From Beverwykella pulmonaria (taxonomy: Eukaryota > Ascomycota > Dothideomycetes > Pleosporales > Melanommataceae): a stretch of 64,000 bases of DNA. Position 1 is the first letter of the stretch; every line of letters begins with the position of its first letter. The stretch spans positions 189,543-253,542 of the forward strand of contig BCHH01000012.1 in assembly GCA_001599595.1 (NCBI GenBank), read 5' to 3'. The translations under genes were made by a program, and so were the position numbers. The notes under the pieces are model-generated. The model was not told the origin of the DNA, searched no databases, and worked only from the letters and a program-made list of their open reading frames with translations. Below, piece after piece: positions 21,698-32,908 of the stretch.

Positions 21698-22736
21698 TTA
21701 CTTCTTGGCCCCCTCACGCAGCAGCCTGCTCACCACATTGAGACTCTCCTTCTCATCACCAGGATCGCCTTGGAATGTCCAGGTCCCGTCTGCAACCTCA
21801 TTATCCGAAGCTTGAGCCAACCTTCGAATCTCCCTCCTCATATACCCCACAATCTGCGCCAGCTTCTCGAAATCCACATCCTCTCTCCCCGACAACAGGT
21901 TCCTCCAAACGGCTGCCGCCAGAATCGCATCGCCCTTCACCAACCCCTCGTCGTACGCCAACAGGACTCCCCTCCATTGTGCAAATGTGTCCTTGAGGAA
22001 CTTTTGGCGTATGGTGGCGGAATTGATCTTGTGCCAGACCACGAGCCGGTCTTCAGCGGCATAGAAGGCGTGGTTCGTCAGGTGCTGAACCCAGGTCGCA
22101 GCGTGCGTGTCGGGGAACATGCGGAAGCGGACTTGGAGCATAAACATGTGAATAAACGTGATTTGGGCCCAATTGTTGAAGCTTGGCTGCAGTCCGAGAG
22201 CTACAACATCAATTAGCCAATTGCCCACCCTTAGCATCTTTATAACAATGATGCAGGCAGAGAGGGCGTCTTACTCTCATACCACCAACCCGTCCCAATC
22301 CCAATATGCACGCCATTGTCATCTTCTGGAATCTCGCCCTTCTTCTCCAGCGCCTGCGGTATCTGGTAGTCGCCGGGCCGCGCGCATTCTTTCAGCATCT
22401 GTTCCGTCACGCCGTATGCGACATAGGTTTCCACCATCAACGGTGCTTTGTCGCGTATCTTCCTCGCAATGGTGCGGTGCTTCGATGGCTCTTCCTTTCC
22501 TAATACCTGAGCTGACATCTGCGGTTTTGGCGGGGTTTGTGCATTACTAGGTGGACTTGTGGACAGGCTTCGGTGCGGTTGGGGTGCTATGAGGAGGCAT
22601 TTTCTTTGTGAGACTGTGGCCTGGGACCGTTAATTGTAGTTGCTGGGGTTAGGGAGCGTATATTTACCTGAGATATAAGAGATGAAGGCTTATATAATGC
22701 CCTCAAGCATGCTCTGCACGTGTAATTCGAGGCCAT
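21698..22736 (-). CDS. CBP3: Ubiquinol-cytochrome c reductase chaperone Cbp3/UQCC1
   Basis: Three exons on the minus strand, 22668-22736, 22275-22620 and 21698-22200, give 305 aa. Donors are GTAAAT and GTAAGA; acceptors are CAG and TAG. Exon 1 and the start of exon 2 give a mitochondrial presequence rich in Arg/Ser/Ala (MASNYTCRACLRALYKPSSL, later PHRSLSTSP). The family domain includes TGWWYETLGLQPSFNNWAQI, the HMFMLQVRFRMFP strand, HLTNHAFYAAEDRLVVWH and LKDTFAQWRGVLLAYDEGLV. Cbp3 acts with Cbp6 at the mitoribosome exit, binding new cytochrome b and feeding it into complex III assembly. The first intron is 47 nt. A start at the internal Met of MSAQVLG would lose the targeting peptide, so the upstream exon is preferred. 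Confidence 0.93.
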
Positions 22737-24726
22737 TGGTGACGGTGTTGGTGAGATGGAGCGTCGGTTGCCCACGATTAGAAAAACTTAGGCTTTCCCG
22801 AGGCGGGACCCATGACTTCACCACTCCGGAGACACGGCCAATCAGCAAGACCACACCTTTCAATCATCACCAACAATGCAAAAATTATTACAATTGAATC
22901 GTTCGCGATATCTAGAGAAGTCACAATCACTACCATCTCTAGGACGTTAAATGATCGGCATTTCTCACTAATTGAACGAGGGTGTCCTGTTCGTGTTAGA
23001 ACACCGGTAAAATATTGCGGTGAAGATTGTAGCCCAAGCTCAAAAACGGTAAGCAGGATAACCCGAGAATTATTTCTTATAGTATGTTCTACCCTATCTT
23101 ATGATCTGTGTCTATGTATCGAGGACAATTTGATCCTTCCTTCCACTTCTTGACTCAAGCGTACCGGTAAGCTCAAGCTCAATATCTCCCTTTTCTCCAA
23201 AGGTTCATTTTTATGCTCAAATCAATTTATTGCATTGAATACAAACATGTTCAAATCCAATTATTTTCTAGTATTTCCGCAAAGCCTGCCAAAGGCGCAG
23301 TCCTCAGATCAGACATAAAAAAGCAAACGCCTCCCGATGCAAACACTCCCGCAAGCCTCAGCCTACATATGCACACACGCACACACGGTCTTTGGCCAAG
23401 AAACTCGACAACCTGATCTACCGCGATTTCAAACTGGTCATCAGAAAGACAAAAGCCCTCCAATTCACCACCCTAAAACGAGACGTTGAGGCCATCCTCT
23501 AGCACATCCACAAGGTGCTTCACCACCACCTCGTCATTAACAACGCTGAGAATGAGGTGCGTAGCAGGGAGAAAGCGAGTCGCAACGCCGGGCTGCCAAT
23601 GGACATGGACAGGTAGGAAGGCGGGTTGGTGAGATACTACATCACTTCGTAGTTCCTCCACTCACAGGGGTGTGTTGGACCTCCGTTCAGGGTGAGTAGC
23701 ATCTTGCGCCAACCCTCCTCACCGTAGTGTATCAGGTGCAAGGGGTTCGTGTTCGTGGTGGTCTCTAGTGCATTAGCCATGTCGATGTCTTTGGTTTCGT
23801 CCTGTCGGTACCGTTTATGTGGGCAGTCATGGTTGTAGTTACCTGTACATTTGGTATGGGATGAGAGATATCGAATAGAAAAGAACGGAAGGGAGCTTAA
23901 TAGCCATCCCCCCGACCGTGGCCGTTAAGGTGCGTACTCTCACACCTACGACCTACATGGCTGCATAATGTAAACTAACTCCGGCTTAGTAGAGTCAAAC
24001 CCATGAGCGTGAATGTATTGCTGTCCGATACGTTCACAGTGGCTATATATACATCTAATGCCATGGAGAGTGTGGGTGAACAACGGTAGCTCACTGATGG
24101 CTGCACCTGCCATATTCACCATCAATATTCACAAATATCAGAGGCTTGTGGAGAGAACTTAATTCCACAACCATGAATTATGTGAACCCGCACTCATAAT
24201 CTCACTCCAGTTATACTGCCGCTTCTTTCCCATCATCTCGACGGATCAATAGAATAACCCTGCGGCTCCGTTTTTACCTTTCTCCGTAGAAGCCCATGTA
24301 TATGATCACGATCTACATCCGCCAAAGACTTTGTTCAAAATTTGCGAGTCTGATTTAAGATAGTGCATCGTGGATGAGAACTGAGACAAGGCTATACGAT
24401 GCTATTAATTAACACACGCAATGTTTGTTACCGTGTCAAAATGGAAATGACAAATACTGCACAATCAGCTTTATACGTGCTGTCGTAAGGCCCACCAATC
24501 AAGTGAGTAGTGAATGTTCTATAAAAGAACGCTGATCTGAGCATGCGTTGGCTTACTATGTGATGCAAACGTCTTACGATTTGTGGTCACCGCAAGTCAT
24601 GTCTATGCCACTGCTATTCATTTCGATCTTTTTAGAAGTTCGAGGAAACCGTTCGTAACAAAAAGCCGATTAAAATATTCAATATACAAATCAAGCCCGA
24701 CTTTGAACTTCCGTCCTATAATCTAC
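22737..24726. other. Gene-poor intergenic region
   Basis: 2 kb between CBP3 and the carboxylesterase gene. It contains an interrupted minus-strand reading frame (23340-23780) and is otherwise AT-rich with short frames only. No intact gene, tRNA or transposon end was recognised. A short CA-rich run lies near 23370-23390. Confidence 0.5.
23340..23780 (-). pseudogene. Interrupted small reading frame
   Basis: From an ATG at 23780 the minus strand reads LETTTNTNPLHLIHYGEEGW and then RKMLLTLNGGPTHP, before a GTGAGT that could be a donor and a TAG at 23639-23641. If 29 nt are skipped, the frame continues as HQPAFLPVHVHWQPGVATRF, then LILSVVNDEVVVKHLVDVLE, to a TAG near 23473. The same frame then resumes with ELEGFCLSDDQFEIAVDQVV. 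A 29-nt intron is too short to be likely, so two lesions in protein-like sequence suggest a decayed gene. The family is not recognised. Confidence 0.3.
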
Positions 24727-26491
24727 CTACCGATACAACACCTCCGCATTCCAACTATTCAACAAATCTATCCCCTCGCTCCTCCACTTATCGTCCTCTA
24801 CATACCCTAGGCCAGTCACATTAGCATCAAAGACATAATTCTGCGCCGCCAGCTCATAACTTGGCCATTTCTCAGCCGGCACACCATCACTCACAAACCT
24901 TACCCACGCTCCACTCATATCGGCCGCCAACCCGAAATACCCTTCCGGCTCGCCCTCAAACGGATTTTGGGAAACACCAGGATACCCATACCCTAACCCG
25001 AGCTGGTTGTTGAACACAAAAGCTACTTCCTGGAAGTGTGTTGCGCCGATGGCGGCAGGGAGTCCGTGAGGGATGGTGTTGAAGCGGTAGCAGTATGCGG
25101 GCACGCCGAACTGTGCCCAGGTCTGGCACGTCTTGCGCCGGGGCGCAATCATAGTCAGGTCTCCGAAGAAGGCGTCGGAGCGCCGGCTCATGGCGCCATA
25201 TTGCGGTCCAGGGATGTAAGATAAGGGCTGATTTGTTGGGACGGCGCCGTAGGTGATATTCGAGGGGTACGCAGCCAGGACCTCGGATGCTTGGGTCGGC
25301 GTGAAGGAGATGCCGAAGCTGTTCACGGACGTGAGTATGCTGGTGAATTGCTCGGTCGTGTTCATGGGCTTGGGGCCGAAGGCGGTGCCCTCATCGCTAT
25401 TGGCTCCACTAATGATGGGGACGTGTACAAATTCGCCCTTTTCGAGTTGGAGACTGGTTCGTCCTCGGATGAAATCGCCGTCGATGATGGGGTTCCAGCG
25501 TAAACTGAGACCTGCGGTGCTGTTGATCCAGGAGTTGAGGGTGGGGAAGGGGATGGCGCGGAGGCAGTCAAGCTTTGAGGTGGAGTTGCCACAGCCGAGT
25601 TGAGCGGAGGCGTTGAGGAAGGTGTTCGGATCATAGTGAAAGGTACCATAATTGATCGGGTTACCGGACTGCATAATGGCGCCGCGGAAGAGAGAGTCAT
25701 CGCGGCCGCCGTACGCGGTGAGATGCATGCCTACGGATAGACCGCCGGCGGACTCGCCGAAGATAGTAACTTTGGATGGATCGCCTGCACAAACATTAGT
25801 CTCTAGTTTAAGCCATTCAATCACAATCCAAGATTCACTCAGGCATTTACTCACCACCAAAGGCCTCGACATTCTCTTGCACCCACTGCATTGCCAACCT
25901 CTGGTCCCTAAACCCCAAATTCGCATTTCCACTGCTTACCACCTCCTCGCCCGTCAAAAACCCCCACATACTCAACCGATAATTCACACTGACACCAATA
26001 ATTGGTCTTCCAATCTCCACGCTCCTCTTGACCATAAAACTCATATTGTATCTCTGGTCGATGCCGCTCCCTTCCGTGAGGCCCCCGCCATGGATCCAGA
26101 ATGCCACGGGCAGGGAATCATTTTCGTACCCAGAAGGGCGGATGACGTTCAAATATAAACAGTCCTCTGAGAGGGAGGGGTACGGCCAGTCGTCACTACC
26201 GTAGCCGACGCAAGCAGCTGAGTACTCTTTTGCTGGACGGGATGTTTCCCATGATGTGTTCAAAGACTGAGGAACACGGAAGCGGAGAGGGCCGACGGGA
26301 GCCTGAGCAAATGGGATGCCGAGGAAGTAGTCTTGGTTGTATTGTGTGGAGTGGACACCCTCCAGTGTTCCGTTTTTGATGGACACGGTAGGAGACGTGG
26401 AATAGGCTGGGTGTTTTACCGTGCTATACGGAGCGGCGAGCACATTTCCCACTGCCCAGATGGAAAGAGAGAGCCAATTGAAGATAGCCAT
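24727..26491 (-). CDS. Secreted type-B carboxylesterase/lipase
   Basis: Two exons on the minus strand, 25855-26491 and 24727-25784, give 564 aa. The junction (donor GTGAGT, acceptor CAG) gives AFGGDPSKVTIFGESAGGLS. A signal peptide is evident at the start (MAIFNWLSLSIWAVGNVLAA). Family landmarks are YFLGIPFAQAPVGPLRF, SEDCLYLNVIRP, the oxyanion-hole WIHGGGL, the nucleophile elbow GESAGG (Ser about 224), SGANSDEGTAF with the acidic residue, and ATHFQEVAFVFNNQ with the catalytic His. The Ser-Glu-His triad therefore looks complete. Several Asn-x-Ser/Thr sites fit a secreted glycoprotein. The substrate cannot be told from sequence; members include lipases, cholesterol esterases and mycotoxin esterases. 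A TATA-like sequence lies about 85-90 bp upstream of the ATG. Confidence 0.93.
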
Positions 26492-27207
26492 GATGACGGT
26501 GAGAGGAGAAAGGTTGCGTGAACAAACAGCTGGTGGACCAAAACCCAAAAAATACCTGGTGAGATAGCTCAAGGATATATAGTAATAGACATCTCCACTC
26601 CTTACCTTATTGTACCCTCGGTCCAGAACTCACTCGCTCTCCGCAAAGGCCACATGACGGCGACTAGGAAAGTATCGACTGGCGGCATGTGTACATGTAC
26701 AGCCTGGTAAGTTGCGATCTCCGCACCTGGGCAACATCGAGTAAAGATGCGGAGCTCTAACAACGGGTGTGGAGGTTGATGTAGGTTAGAACCAGGCGGA
26801 TGCGGGGGTGGTTAGCACGGAGCTAGTGGGTAAATCTCGGGGGAGCGAGGGGTGAAAGACGGGGACAATATCAATCCTAGTCGTTAAGCTCTGATATGAG
26901 ATGGAAGCTTCTGTTCCTGATGTCAACCTGTTGTTGATTGCAGAAGAAACATGTTTGGAAAATAAATAGTGCTGTTCGACTAGAAATGCACCCTGCGACA
27001 GACACAAAGTAACACCACCAATTCTACGCAAACAAGAAGAAATATGTACAGTTGCGCTATTAACACCAACGTCATTAAGCGTCCGCGGCTCAACTGCCGA
27101 GAGTCGAGCCGGCGTAAGAATCACCATTTCATACCTCTGTACACCTACTATTTCCAGCTCCGTTGCCGCTGCGCTATAAGGCCGTTGAAATGCCGCCCCC
27201 TTCTCTC
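26492..27207. promoter_or_regulatory. Carboxylesterase promoter / MIR1 3' region
   Basis: 716 bp containing the promoter of the carboxylesterase gene and the 3' UTR of MIR1, both on the minus strand. A 160-codon minus-strand frame overlapping this region merely runs out of the MIR1 3' end and is not a gene. Confidence 0.5.
26575..26581 (-). promoter_or_regulatory. TATA-like box of carboxylesterase gene
   Basis: TATATAT on the minus strand, 84-90 bp upstream of the esterase start codon, at a plausible core-promoter distance. Confidence 0.45.
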
Positions 27208-28442
27208 TTAGTGTCCTCCGGTGGTTGGTAATCCGAGGTACACTTTGAATGAATCGTAAATTAACCATTGGAATGCCTGTTTGAATCAGGTCAGTATTTG
27301 TTCCAATTCGAAATGCGATGGAAGACGTACGGTCAAGGTACCAATCATAAAGATTCGAACCGGCAGGCCGTTCCAGAGCCCCTTGAACCCAATGTTACCG
27401 TATATGCGCGACATGGCTTGACCTGCTCCTTCGCCCGCTGTGTATTTGTTAGTGACTGCTCACATCTCATGTTGTAAGAAGAGACTCACCTTTCCGGTCA
27501 CTGTTTAGCTTCGACACCATGACATCTGGCACACATCAGTACGCACTCGGCACCATCAAAGAAGAACAGAACATACCAGCCGGATGTGACACGACCGCAC
27601 ACCCAACCCCCGCAATATACCCGCCCAAGAAGGACACGCCCGTCTGCTGCAGTCCGTTATAGCTCTCCTTGGGCTTTCCCAACGTCTTATAAATCTGCGC
27701 GACCGCCGCCTCAAACGACGCAAACTTCACCATGGTATACGGGATCTGTCTCCCCCAGAGCGGAAACAAGCCCTTATACAGGCCCGCATAGCCCTCCTGC
27801 GCAACAATCTTTCCAAACCCTTCCCTCAGCGTATGAGCGAAAGGTGGCAGTGTCGTCTGCATTCGGACTTTTATGGCTTCGAGCGGACACAGGGCGAGAT
27901 CGGCGAGGAATTCTGCTGATGCCGAGGCGGCGAGGTATACGACGGTCTTGTTCATGTTGGGCGCGAGGCGGTCCCCATAGAGATTCTTGAAGACCTCGTA
28001 GAAGCCATATTTGCCTGCGCCCTGGAGCGAGTAGCCGACAAAGGTGGGCGTCCATCCGAAGAAAACGCCGCGCAGCCCTTCTTGCTTGTAGATCATTTTC
28101 CAGGCCTGGGCATTTGATTTGTAGAGTTTGTCGTCGACTTGGCGGCGGCATTTTACCTGGAGGGCGATGGACGCGTTAGCTCAGGTTCATGGAGTGAGAT
28201 GCTGGCAGCGCAAGAGGTGGTGATGGTGCAAGCTCTCAGGGAATACTCGCCAGATCGAGAGGCGTAACCATTGTGTGCGTCGGACCACAAGCTGCATGTC
28301 AATCAGTCCAGGCTTTCCGTTGCACGAATTCGAGCAATTGCATACCAATGACACCGCCGACCGTGCAAGCAGCAAAGTACGTGCCCGAGAAGAGCTCGAT
28401 CTTGCCCTTCTGCGGCTTCATAGCGTCGAGTTTGCCCGCCAT
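27208..28442 (-). CDS. MIR1: Mitochondrial phosphate carrier
   Basis: Six exons on the minus strand: 28346-28442, 28251-28291, 27577-28156, 27490-27525, 27331-27437 and 27208-27276, giving 309 aa, the usual length. The start is KLDAMKPQKGKIELFSGTYF. Carrier repeat signatures are PLDLVKCRRQVD, PLEAIKVRMQTT and HPADVMVSKLN. Typical Mir1 segments are MIYKQEGLRGVFFGWTPTFV, GKYGFYEVFKNLY, FPLWGRQIPYTMVKFASFEA and GNIGFKGLWNGLPVRIFMIG. It ends in FQWLIYDSFKVYLGLPTTGG. It imports phosphate into the matrix for ATP synthesis. The junction between exons 2 and 3 (LDL to VKCRR) requires a GC donor (GCGAGT) paired with a CAG acceptor. All other introns are GT-AG. Confidence 0.95.
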
Positions 28443-29424
28443 CTCTTCCTTATCCTATCCTTTCCTTTCCGCTGGCTTCGTTATTGTTATTTGTGTCGTG
28501 TGCCTTCTTTCCCTCTTCGCTCGTCTAATCCCACTCAATTCCTTCCGCTTTTGAATCCTGGAACCAACAAGAAGGAACAATTAAACGCAGGGCAATGGAC
28601 TCCAGAACGTAAAAAGAGATAAGGACCCTCAACGGCAGACAGCCGATATTTATTAGCTATCAGACACGCATAGCTCCAGATAATGATGCGCGACAATCCG
28701 CAGCATCCCGGTTCCATAACTATGACGTCGATCGCTTAGTGTCCGCGCTAACGCTGGCTGACTGGAGCTTGATGCAGCTTGTCATTGCAGCCGTTTCCAG
28801 GGTTCGGTGCAGACTCGGGAACCATAGTTAAACCTGTTCTTGGATGCGGATAGCGGTCTATGGCCGAGGCGGTTATTGAAGTGTTACAGCACTATCCATT
28901 CCAAGATCGATCTATGAACAAATCCTTAATCCTGATACCAAATCCCCAGGACTATCCACCCATCGTACATCCCATGCTAAAAATGCTCCTAAAGAATATG
29001 TCCTTTGACATTCATCCATGCCCAGAAGATTCCCTTCAACAACAAAGAACAGAAACTCCCAAAATGCAGTTTGAGTATCAATGACCCCGCACATCCTCCG
29101 TCTATCTTTTAACATCCACCCGCCTTGCCCGGTCCACCGCCCATGCCCATCGCCAAGGAGAGGCTTACTTGGTACTGTAAAACATCGCAATTTGGAAGAG
29201 CAGACAGACAGGCTCGAGGCTACCATACAAAATAACCGAGCAAAAGGTATTGGTATCCCCATATGCAGGCTCCTCCATCAACATTGCACCAAAATCAACG
29301 TTCTTTCAATATCTCCAAATGGCACTTGTATTTCGCCGGTGGGCGCCATGTCCCAAAATTACAACATCTACAATCGAACATTAATGCGTCGTGAAGACAG
29401 TACACGGTGTATGCTTCGTTTCCG
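28443..29424. other. MIR1 upstream / F-box gene downstream region
   Basis: 982 bp between two minus-strand genes, with the MIR1 promoter near 28.45-28.6 kb and the 3' UTR of the F-box gene. No gene is seen. Confidence 0.5.
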
Positions 29425-31721
29425 CTATGCGCACGCCTTGGTGTCATCAACATCCGCCATCGTGACATCGCCTTCGTCGTGAGTTGGCGCAGGGAGTATG
29501 GCAGAGTGCGGCCGGGAGCGCGGGTATTCCATCGAATGATCGGGCATGCTCGCTGGGCTTGCGGATCGGTAGTCTTCGAGCTCGTCGTCGGGCGGTGAAA
29601 AACTCCAGACCTTTTCTGCATTAGCATTGCGGATCGGAAGATGGGGAAGCGGGATAGGAAACTCACCTCCATGATGGTTCTACCGTTCCGGCTGGCCATG
29701 ATGACGGCCTTCTCCTCTTCAAACACCACTCTCCAAACAGCTTCCGCTGGAGACGATAACTCACGAACTAGGGTGCCCTTCTTCAGATCCCACACCTTGA
29801 CTCTGCCATCACTTCCGCCACTGACGATCCGGGTATTGTCGAACTGCAGGCTGGTGACACTGTTATCGTGCGCCGCCAATCGATGTATAGGCTGGTAGTC
29901 CGTCAACGACCAAACACGAACGGAGCCATCAGAGCCTCCAGTGACAAGAATATCATCTCTCATCTGGAGCTGGCCAACGAGCGAAGTATGCCCTTGTAGC
30001 ACAGAGAGGCATTTTCTGGCATTGAATCAGTAATTGTGATTGTGCAAGTCAGGGCCGGACGCAAATGAAACTTACCCGTCGGTGGGATCCCATATCCGAA
30101 CACTTGTGTCCAGACTCCCTGTGGCAATCTTCTTTCCGTCGAACGCAATCGCATAGATCTGGCTGAAATGCCCCGTTAGAGTGCGTAGGCACTTGCCTTC
30201 CGAGATACTCCAGATTTTGGCTGTAGTATCGTAACTACCGGATACGACAATATCACCGTGGATTTCGAGGCACCGAACACTAGCTTGATGACCGATCAAA
30301 ACATGTTTACATATGCCCTTCTTGAGATCCCATATGCGAAGTGTAGTATCTCTTGAGCCAGAAATAGCAGTGTTAGCATCAGACATCTTCAGACACCTGA
30401 CTGTGGAGGTATGGCCGCGCAATGTGAATTGGGGATACCTGCGTAGATGGAGTTAGCGCCTTCATACCTCACCGACAAAGACATAGCATACCCAGTTGCG
30501 AGATTCCAGACACGGACATCTCGGTCACATCCGCCGCTGACAAGAAGATCGCCCCACGGTACCATTGCCCAAACCCCCATCACGTGGCCCTGGAGGGTCT
30601 TTTGGTGGGTTCCATCTACATCGAAAACGTGAATTTTGGCATTGTCAAGGGCGACGACAATGTATTTTTTGGTCAGGTGCAAGCTGGTCACAACGCCTTG
30701 CTCAGGTGTAATCTGCCTCTGTTCGCAAACGCCTCCAGTCCGCCATGCGGTTTCCACCATGTACCGCTGCTTGAAATGCGAACGGTAGGTGGTGGCTTTC
30801 GACGGGCGTTGTGATAGTTTCCGCTTCGCTCCACGGTCCAGGCTCTGTGTTCGCAAGTTCTCGGTTCCAGCGCTGGATGAGGGTGCGTCCAGCTGTTCTT
30901 TCATCGGGGCGTCTTCTGTTCTTGATGCTCGTTCTGGCTGTAGCCACTGCGATGACCTTGAATCGGGGTCCCAATATTCCGCAATTTCGCCTTCTTCACT
31001 CCGCTCCTCTTTCGATAGCCCACGGTATGAGAATTTCTGACATAACAGCCGCCAAGCGGTATCGTCATTTACGAGTTCCCGCCACTTTTTGGAGACCTGG
31101 GAGGCGCGAGCGAGGGTGGTGGGGTCGTCAACACACTCCAGTATCTAATACTTGGGGTTAGAATCATAGCCCCTGAGACAATGTGCATGCGCAGGTACTT
31201 ACCCTCAGGCACAGTTCTGTGGGGAGTTCCATGAACGGGTCCTTCTTCAACCTCGGGCTTACAAATTCGGCGACAAAACTGAGCTCGTGGCTGTCGCACA
31301 GGTTGAGCAGTTCCCCCAGCAGTCGCAAGCGCTCCGCCCTGTTCATGTCGCTAAATTGCACTCGTGTGTTCTTGATTTGCGAGTCCTCATGTTCGGCAGC
31401 AGTGCTCCAGTCGGGGGCGCGCTGCGTCGGCGTGGGACTGGGGGCAGGCGTCGGCGGCGAGGCGGGCGCGGAGGGGAGGAGACTGTGGGGTATTGCAGAG
31501 CCCATGGGGCTTGCAGGTGTGATTATAGGGCGTGGTGCTGCTGAGCGCGACATCCTACTCGGCTTCCGGGTGTGGGAGGTTGGCGATGGGAACATGGACG
31601 ACGAGCGCATCGCAGAGGAGGGCCCAGGAACAGCCATTTCGGTGTCGGACTCGGTTGGGATTCCGGGCGTGTGGACGTCTGCGTGGGCGCTGTGTGAGGT
31701 GAAGTAGTCGTCGTGGTCCAT
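29425..31721 (-). CDS. F-box/WD40 protein, Cdc4/Pop1/FBXW7-like
   Basis: Five exons on the minus strand, 31203-31721, 30492-31144, 30076-30438, 29667-30015 and 29425-29610, give 689 aa. The amino-terminal 140 residues are disordered and Ser/Pro-rich. The F-box (about residues 160-210) reads FMELPTELCLRILECVDDPT, then QVSKKWRELVNDDTAWRLLC. About seven WD40 repeats follow from about residue 320, for example GHVMGVWAMVPWGDLLVSGG, GHTSTVRCLKMSD, SGSRDTTLRIWDLKKG and GGSDGRVKVWDLKKG. The tail after the last repeat reads IMEVWSFSPPDDE. Such proteins are substrate receptors of SCF ubiquitin ligases; Cdc4 relatives bind phosphodegrons of cell-cycle and metabolic regulators. The last intron is best closed at an AAG acceptor; a CAG four bases earlier gives another, less natural tail. 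The substrate is unknown. Confidence 0.88.
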
Positions 31722-32908
31722 GGTGGACGGGTGGTGGGTAGCGTATATGGAGGTGAGTTATGTCTCGGTAGCGCTGCTCAGTGGTGGACAGCGAGAGTGG
31801 TGAAGAGGACGCAAACACAAAAGAATGGCGGTGTCTCTCTGCGGAGCGGTGCGTCGCAAGGGCATTCGAGCCGAAAGGGCGGATGTATTGAAGGGAGCGA
31901 GGGGGTGTGGTCGGTGTTTCGAGTTGTTCAGGGCAGCGGTGGAGCTCGCGGCAGTGGTCAAGACACCCAAGCGCTTGGGGGAGGAGCGGACAAGAACTGC
32001 ACGGACGAGATGCGAATGGCAGCGGGGGCAACCGCAGACGACGGGGGCGGCAGCGGCAACCTGGAATGACCCCTAGTAACCAAGGACGGCGACGGTGATG
32101 CTGCTGTAATGATGTTCGATGTGGTTTTTGGTATGGTACAGACGGGACGGGACCGCCGAACCAGAGATCACGGCCAGAGATCACGACCAGAGATCACGAA
32201 CATGATCCTCCATTTTTCATCTCACCGGCGCCCCTGCATACAACGCTGAAGCCGCCGCGACGTTTGCGCCATGTTTGAGCCTCGCTGAAATGACCTGAAC
32301 TTTGCCCCAGACCCGACTTGCGAAGAAGCAAGCAAAACTGGTGCCAAATTTATCTTCAAACGTCAAGCTGATCGTGCAAGGAGCAACACCAAAACAACCT
32401 GGCCCCATCGGTCTGCGGCACGCGTACGTGTCTCACGGGCAGAACTATCCTCCTTTGCCACCAATTTGCATCTGCTGCTTTGATTTCTAAAACATTTCGA
32501 AAGGCATCTCGGCCGGGCGAGGTCAGGCTGATCAGCGCCGGCGGAAATTAGCACGTCATTTTCGAGACCTTCTTAAGCGCCCCTGACATAAGCACGAGAG
32601 GGCGGATGCGGCATTCACGAAAGACATTGGTATTCAGAATACCCTCGCAGAAACTCCAAGTTGTAGGCCAACGAGCCCTTTTCGCACTACGAAGCAATGT
32701 TGTATCTGCCCAAACGGTCGAGGCGATAGAGTCGGGGTACTTCTCATCAAGTCCTATACCCTTCACATTGGTCACAGGGCCTAGTGTTTACGGGGCGAAA
32801 TATTTGTCGAGTATTAGCAGGGATTTGCTATCCAAATTGTTTCTTGTACTACAAAATATCTAATTACATGGAAATCTCTACCGCCCTCTCCCATCAATCT
32901 CACTCCAC
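31722..32908. other. F-box gene promoter / AA9 gene downstream region
   Basis: 1.19 kb with no supported gene. It contains a 13-bp triplicated motif at 32161-32199. Plus-strand frames at 31.7-32.1 kb are GC-rich, lack recognised content, and lie in the probable 5' leader and promoter of the F-box gene. Confidence 0.5.
32161..32199. repeat. 13-bp tandem repeat, three copies
   Basis: CCAGAGATCACG followed by G, A and A in three consecutive 13-bp copies. It lies about 440 bp upstream of the F-box gene start and about 750 bp downstream of the AA9 stop. Confidence 0.9.

Noticed and set aside
26786..27268. 160-codon minus-strand frame at the 3' end of MIR1
   Set aside because: It overlaps the true last exon of MIR1 in another frame and runs into the 3' UTR.
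27341..27360. GGTTCGAATC-like T-loop sequence suggesting a tRNA
   Set aside because: It lies inside a MIR1 exon encoding PVRIF and no cloverleaf can be drawn around it.
31183..31707. 174-codon plus-strand frame over the F-box gene start
   Set aside because: It is antisense to exon 1 of the F-box/WD40 gene, which has clear domain evidence.
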